Shown in pieces: positions 61,458 through 64,000 of a stretch of DNA of 64,000 nt; position 1 is the first letter of the stretch, and each line of letters starts with the position of its first letter. The stretch is from Ilyomonas sp965199845 (GTDB taxonomy: Bacteria; Bacteroidota; Bacteroidia; Chitinophagales; Chitinophagaceae). The translations under genes were made by a program, and so were the position numbers. The stretch lies in NCBI GenBank assembly GCA_965199845.1, contig CBDATZ010000054.1:620001-684000 (forward strand), given 5' to 3'. The notes under the pieces were generated by a model. It saw nothing but the letters and a program-made list of their open reading frames with translations, searched no databases and was not told the origin of the DNA.

Positions 61458-62045
61458 ATGAAAAAGATCATTGTCTTATTACTGGTAGCCACAACTGCTG
61501 CTACTGTATCCCATGCCCAGTTACAAAAAGGAAATGCGTTAGTCGGAGGCGATATTGCTAATTTTGATATTGGTTTGAAGAAAAATACAGGATATGATAT
61601 ACAAATCAATCCAAAAGCAGCTTGGTTTATCAATAATAATGTTGCAGTTGGTGCTTACGTAAAGTTTGGTATTAGTAAAGCAAATAAAGAATCTGCTTCT
61701 TATACTACTTACGGCGTTGGTCCTTTAGCTCGTTATTATGTAAATAGTCCGAAAGTAAATTTGTTACAACACGGCCGTTTTTTCTTTGAAGGTAATGTAG
61801 GAATAGAAGGTAATAATGTGTCTAAAGGCGGTGGCAGCACCAATGGTTTAGGTTTAGGAATTGGACCAGGTTATGCTTATTTCATTACACCAAATATTGG
61901 TTTGGAAACTTTGTTGAAATACAATGGTTTGGTAGGATTTGGTGATTTAGGTTCACAGAGCGATCTGAATTTGAATATTGGTTTCCAGATTTATTTACCT
62001 GGAAAAGCCACGCGTGACAAAATAATGCGTGCTGAGAAAATGTAA
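61458..62045 (+). CDS. Outer-membrane beta-barrel protein
   Basis: 195 aa from the ATG at 61458 (MKKIIVLLLVATTAATVSHAQ, a signal peptide); a TTG five codons upstream is unlikely. The body is an eight-strand type barrel (QKGNALVGGDIANFDIGL, YDIQINPKAAWFINNNVAVGAYVKFGI, IGFQIYLPGK) of the general OmpA/OmpW-like porin family. Function unknown; single gene with a terminator. Confidence 0.85.
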   Translation: MKKIIVLLLVATTAATVSHAQLQKGNALVGGDIANFDIGLKKNTGYDIQINPKAAWFINNNVAVGAYVKFGISKANKESASYTTYGVGPLARYYVNSPKVNLLQHGRFFFEGNVGIEGNNVSKGGGSTNGLGLGIGPGYAYFITPNIGLETLLKYNGLVGFGDLGSQSDLNLNIGFQIYLPGKATRDKIMRAEKM

Positions 62046-62066
62046 TTACATTTAAACAATCAAAAT

Positions 62067-62104
62067 AAAAATCCCTGATAACATTTGCTATCAGGGATTT
62101 TTTA
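62067..62104 (+). terminator. Terminator of the barrel gene
   Basis: Perfect 14-bp stem AAAAATCCCTGATA / TATCAGGGATTTTT, eight-base loop. Confidence 0.93.
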
Positions 62105-62182
62105 TGCGCTTTAATCAATTTGAATTTTACAATTTATAATCAGGCTTTTCAATAATCATATACACCGGCTGATATGGTTGCT

Positions 62183-62626
62183 TTACTCTAAGTAGTAAGT
62201 ATAGTCATTAAATACTTCTTCCGATTTAATGGCACCTGTAGAACGAAACAAGGCTTGTCCTCCTGTATTGTCGATTCCAGTGCCAAGCCAAAGCTCGCTT
62301 ACATTATCAGGTTTTAGATGTTCAAGTATCGTTTCAATAAGTAATTTGCCAATTCCTTTTCGCCTGTAATTTATTGAAACTTCTATATCGTATAAATAAG
62401 TTAAATATCCGGAAGTATATAAAGATGGAAATCTGTATGCCAGTGCATATCCAACAACAAAATTCTCTTTTATAGCAGCAAATAAATAACTCCTGTTATC
62501 ATCAAGCAGTGTCTGCAAATGCGTTAAAGAAGGAAGCGATTCTTTTTTGTCAGATATATCAATATGGTTAATGAGAATATCATTTATAATGTCTAAGTCA
62601 GACTTACTAACTTTAATAATCTGCAT
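62183..62626 (-). CDS. GNAT family N-acetyltransferase
   Basis: 147 aa. Acetyl-CoA motif EVSINYRRKGIGKLLIETI, preceded by VVGYALAYRF and YLTYLYD, and a C-terminal GGQALFRSTGA segment. The layout is like AAC(3)-I-type GNAT proteins, but nothing here shows an aminoglycoside substrate. Single gene between convergent and divergent neighbours. Confidence 0.85.
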   Translation of the reverse strand: MQIIKVSKSDLDIINDILINHIDISDKKESLPSLTHLQTLLDDNRSYLFAAIKENFVVGYALAYRFPSLYTSGYLTYLYDIEVSINYRRKGIGKLLIETILEHLKPDNVSELWLGTGIDNTGGQALFRSTGAIKSEEVFNDYTYYLE

Positions 62627-62736
62627 TTCAATTCTGTATTTATTATTTTATTGAATTGATGTCAGATAAAATTACCACGAACCAGCAAATTCTACAACCT
62701 GAATTACATTTTGTTCTTCAAAACTTTAAAAAAGTC

Positions 62737-62744
62737 TTATTTTG
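62737..62744 (+). promoter_or_regulatory. Possible -7 element of the small basic protein gene
   Basis: TTATTTTG followed by C, the same octamer as before galE and the LEA-like gene; here 38 nt before the ATG. Confidence 0.3.
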
Positions 62745-62782
62745 CTGTTGCGAAATTTATTTCTTTATCTAAATTTATTGCT

Positions 62783-62938
62783 ATGTCGTTACCAACAAAT
62801 AACAAAGGTGCAGGCAAACAAGCTGAAAAAAATCCGAAAGGACAAATGGGTGCCGGCGGTTCAAAATTTATTAGCAAACCCAAAGCTGGCGGTGCCGGTA
62901 AAAAGCCTGTAAAAACAGGTGGCAGCCGCGGAAGCTGA
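62783..62938 (+). CDS. Small basic Gly/Lys-rich protein
   Basis: 51 aa from the ATG at 62783 (MSLPTNNKGAGKQAEKN). It is disordered, with repeated GAGG/GGAGKKP segments and a high share of Lys, Gly and Ser; no cysteine. A terminator follows 24 nt after the stop and a -7-like box precedes it, supporting a real small gene. It could bind nucleic acid, but this is inference. A longer frame starts 24 codons upstream. Confidence 0.6.
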   Translation: MSLPTNNKGAGKQAEKNPKGQMGAGGSKFISKPKAGGAGKKPVKTGGSRGS

Positions 62939-62962
62939 TTGTAACGGAGATAATATAAACAG

Positions 62963-62998
62963 AAAGCCTTCTGATATGATGCAGAAGGCTTTTTGTTT
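62963..62998 (+). terminator. Terminator after the small basic protein gene
   Basis: AAAGCCTTCTG-8-CAGAAGGCTTT followed by TTGTTTTT. Confidence 0.9.
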
Positions 62999-63017
62999 TT
63001 CTAATTATTTGCTGAGA

Positions 63018-63263
63018 TTACAAATCTTTTAAAGTTGCCGGATCGTAAATGTTACCACTTGTACTTTCCGAATGTGTAATCACATTATGTGTGGTGCTGG
63101 CTGCATCTCCTGTAAAGTCTAACATATCGTCTGACAATAGCTTTTTAAAATCATTGCCACGTTGAGCAAGCATTTCCCTTGTTTCGGCACCGCTGCGGGG
63201 CGCAAATAAATAAACAAGCAAGCCACCGAAAGCCATACCGCGTAAAAAAGATACTAAATGCAT
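63018..63263 (-). CDS. YtxH domain protein
   Basis: 81 aa. A single membrane helix with FLRGMAFGGLLVYLFAPRSGAETREMLAQRG, the YtxH hallmark (G-x-G...fAPxsGxetR). Homologues are general stress-related membrane proteins. The C-terminus is polar and Thr-rich. Its start faces the small gene at 63400. Confidence 0.85.
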   Translation of the reverse strand: MHLVSFLRGMAFGGLLVYLFAPRSGAETREMLAQRGNDFKKLLSDDMLDFTGDAASTTHNVITHSESTSGNIYDPATLKDL

Positions 63264-63399
63264 AAATAATTTTTTATGTAGTGAATGTTTCTTGTTTCCA
63301 TTTATTCTACCTAAAAGCCTGCCAGTATGTTGTTGTTCTTTGTTTGATTTATAGTTGCTTTGAAGAAGGCATGATTTTGTTGGTTGAGAAATAAAAAAG

Positions 63400-63621
63400 A
63401 TGAGCCAGGCATTTGTAAAAGAAAGCGACGAGCAATGGTTGCACGATGTATTGCCAACCTTACCGGCTTTAATTGTTTATCTAACCCGGGAAAATAATGG
63501 TGTTCGGGTGTACGAGAAAGGACAATATCTTCATGCGAAAACCGGCAAAGAAGTCTATAATATGAGTAATGGTTTGTCGTACACAAAAGACAAGGAAGGG
63601 CGTTGGGAAATTTCCTGGTAA
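63400..63621 (+). CDS. Small conserved-looking cytoplasmic protein
   Basis: 73 aa: MSQAFVKESDEQWLHDVLP followed by ALIVYLTRENNGVRVYEKGQ and NMSNGLSYTKDKEGRWEISW. Balanced composition and no signal; a terminator follows. I recall similar short proteins in related genomes, but know no function. Confidence 0.7.
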   Translation: MSQAFVKESDEQWLHDVLPTLPALIVYLTRENNGVRVYEKGQYLHAKTGKEVYNMSNGLSYTKDKEGRWEISW

Positions 63622-63654
63622 AGAGATTGACTTTGAAAGTTTATAACACTAATA

Positions 63655-63692
63655 AAAAAGCGTTTACAACTCAACTTGTAAACGCTTTTTTT
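63655..63692. terminator. Bidirectional terminator between convergent genes
   Basis: Perfect 15-bp stem AAAAAGCGTTTACAA / TTGTAAACGCTTTTT with a six-base loop; serves the gene at 63400 (+) and gmd (-). Confidence 0.93.
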
Positions 63693-63704
63693 ATTTTTAA
63701 TGAA

Positions 63705-64000
63705 TTACAGCATATTTTCTGCTGAACTGTAAATATAACCTTCGCCATAAGAACGGAATAATTCCAGATCTTTGTCCATCATATCTTTCACCAGCATTTC
63801 AAGACTGTATTCAGGTTCCCAGCCAAGTGTTGTACGGGCTTTGGTAGCATCGCCAATCAGCAATTCAACTTCTGTCGGACGGAAATAGCGCGGATCAACC
63901 GAAACTACTTCTTTACCAATCGGCAAATCATACAATTCGTTGCTGCAAGATGCCACAATTCCTTTTTCGTCTATGCCTTCTCCTTTAAATTCCAACTTAA
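63705..64000 (-). CDS. gmd: GDP-mannose 4,6-dehydratase, C-terminal part only
   Basis: About 98 codons; the 5' part lies outside the window. IGKEVVSVDPRYFRPTEVELLIGDATKARTTLGWEPEYSLEMLVKDM is the typical C-terminus of Gmd (NDP-sugar dehydratase of the SDR family). The enzyme makes GDP-4-keto-6-deoxymannose on the way to GDP-fucose or GDP-rhamnose for glycans. The neighbouring genes in the window are unrelated, so a polysaccharide cluster would lie beyond the right edge. Confidence 0.93.
   Translation of the reverse strand, partial: KLEFKGEGIDEKGIVASCSNELYDLPIGKEVVSVDPRYFRPTEVELLIGDATKARTTLGWEPEYSLEMLVKDMMDKDLELFRSYGEGYIYSSAENML

Noticed and set aside
62183..62626. Aminoglycoside resistance gene
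   Set aside because: Only a general GNAT layout is shared with AAC(3)-I; no substrate-specific feature or resistance context is visible.

Overview
The window reads as a chromosomal segment from a Bacteroidota bacterium, most likely family Chitinophagaceae (this placement is inference from gene content, not from a tree). Supporting signs are a SusC/SusD pair, three proteins with type IX secretion (T9SS) C-terminal tails plus a relic of a fourth, gldF/gldG, DUF5777/YceI proteins, a short type-III-fold arginine decarboxylase, and Bacteroidota-type -7 elements (TAnnTTTG) ahead of several genes. Base composition is AT-rich and fairly even. I see no rRNA, tRNA, CRISPR array, prophage, transposase or plasmid functions.

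Layout. 1-6.8 kb: a minus-strand block with SusC, SusD, a seven-heme lipoprotein-like cytochrome and an FG-GAP protein cut by the window edge. 7.1-12.2 kb: MtgA, a LysE-type exporter, a large zinc metalloprotease and a methyltransferase. 12.4-14.2 kb: the classic yceD-rpmF-plsX cluster. 14.4-16.6 kb: carbonic anhydrase with a SulP anion transporter. 17-26 kb: galE, acetyltransferase, small stress-like protein, esterase, HAD hydrolase, an LpoB-like gene broken by a TGA codon, LEA-like lipoprotein, NTF2-like protein, arginine decarboxylase and the cdsA-psd phospholipid pair. 26.6-34.5 kb: phoH, CBM20-esterase, a sugar MFS transporter divergent from a LacI regulator with a perfect palindromic operator, ndk, alpha/beta hydrolase and thioesterase.

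34.5-38.9 kb is a six-gene minus-strand operon: an ECF sigma factor, a protein combining a small cytoplasmic domain, an inner-membrane helix, a long linker and an outer-membrane beta-barrel (architecture of dual-membrane-spanning anti-sigma factors), then an OB-fold protein, a monoheme cytochrome, YceI and a DUF5777 barrel. I consider this the most interesting system in the window. 39-49.3 kb holds a cupredoxin, folP, a PafA-type phosphatase and two large secreted T9SS proteases, one frameshifted. 49.7-53.1 kb pairs two tandem M57-type lipoprotein peptidases with a second ECF sigma factor and a polytopic partner. 54.3-56.5 kb is iscS-iscU-iscA, with GGGG/CCCC repeats in both gaps. 57.3-59.8 kb is gldFG. 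The rest contains a frameshifted amino-acid permease, a beta-barrel protein, small proteins and the 3' end of gmd.

At a finer scale the intergenic regions carry at least three dispersed repeat families: one with a perfect 57-bp pair plus degenerate copies, one built on CCACAAAG...CACAAAG, and the isc GGGG/CCCC elements. Three genes are interrupted by a single lesion each; sequencing error cannot be excluded.
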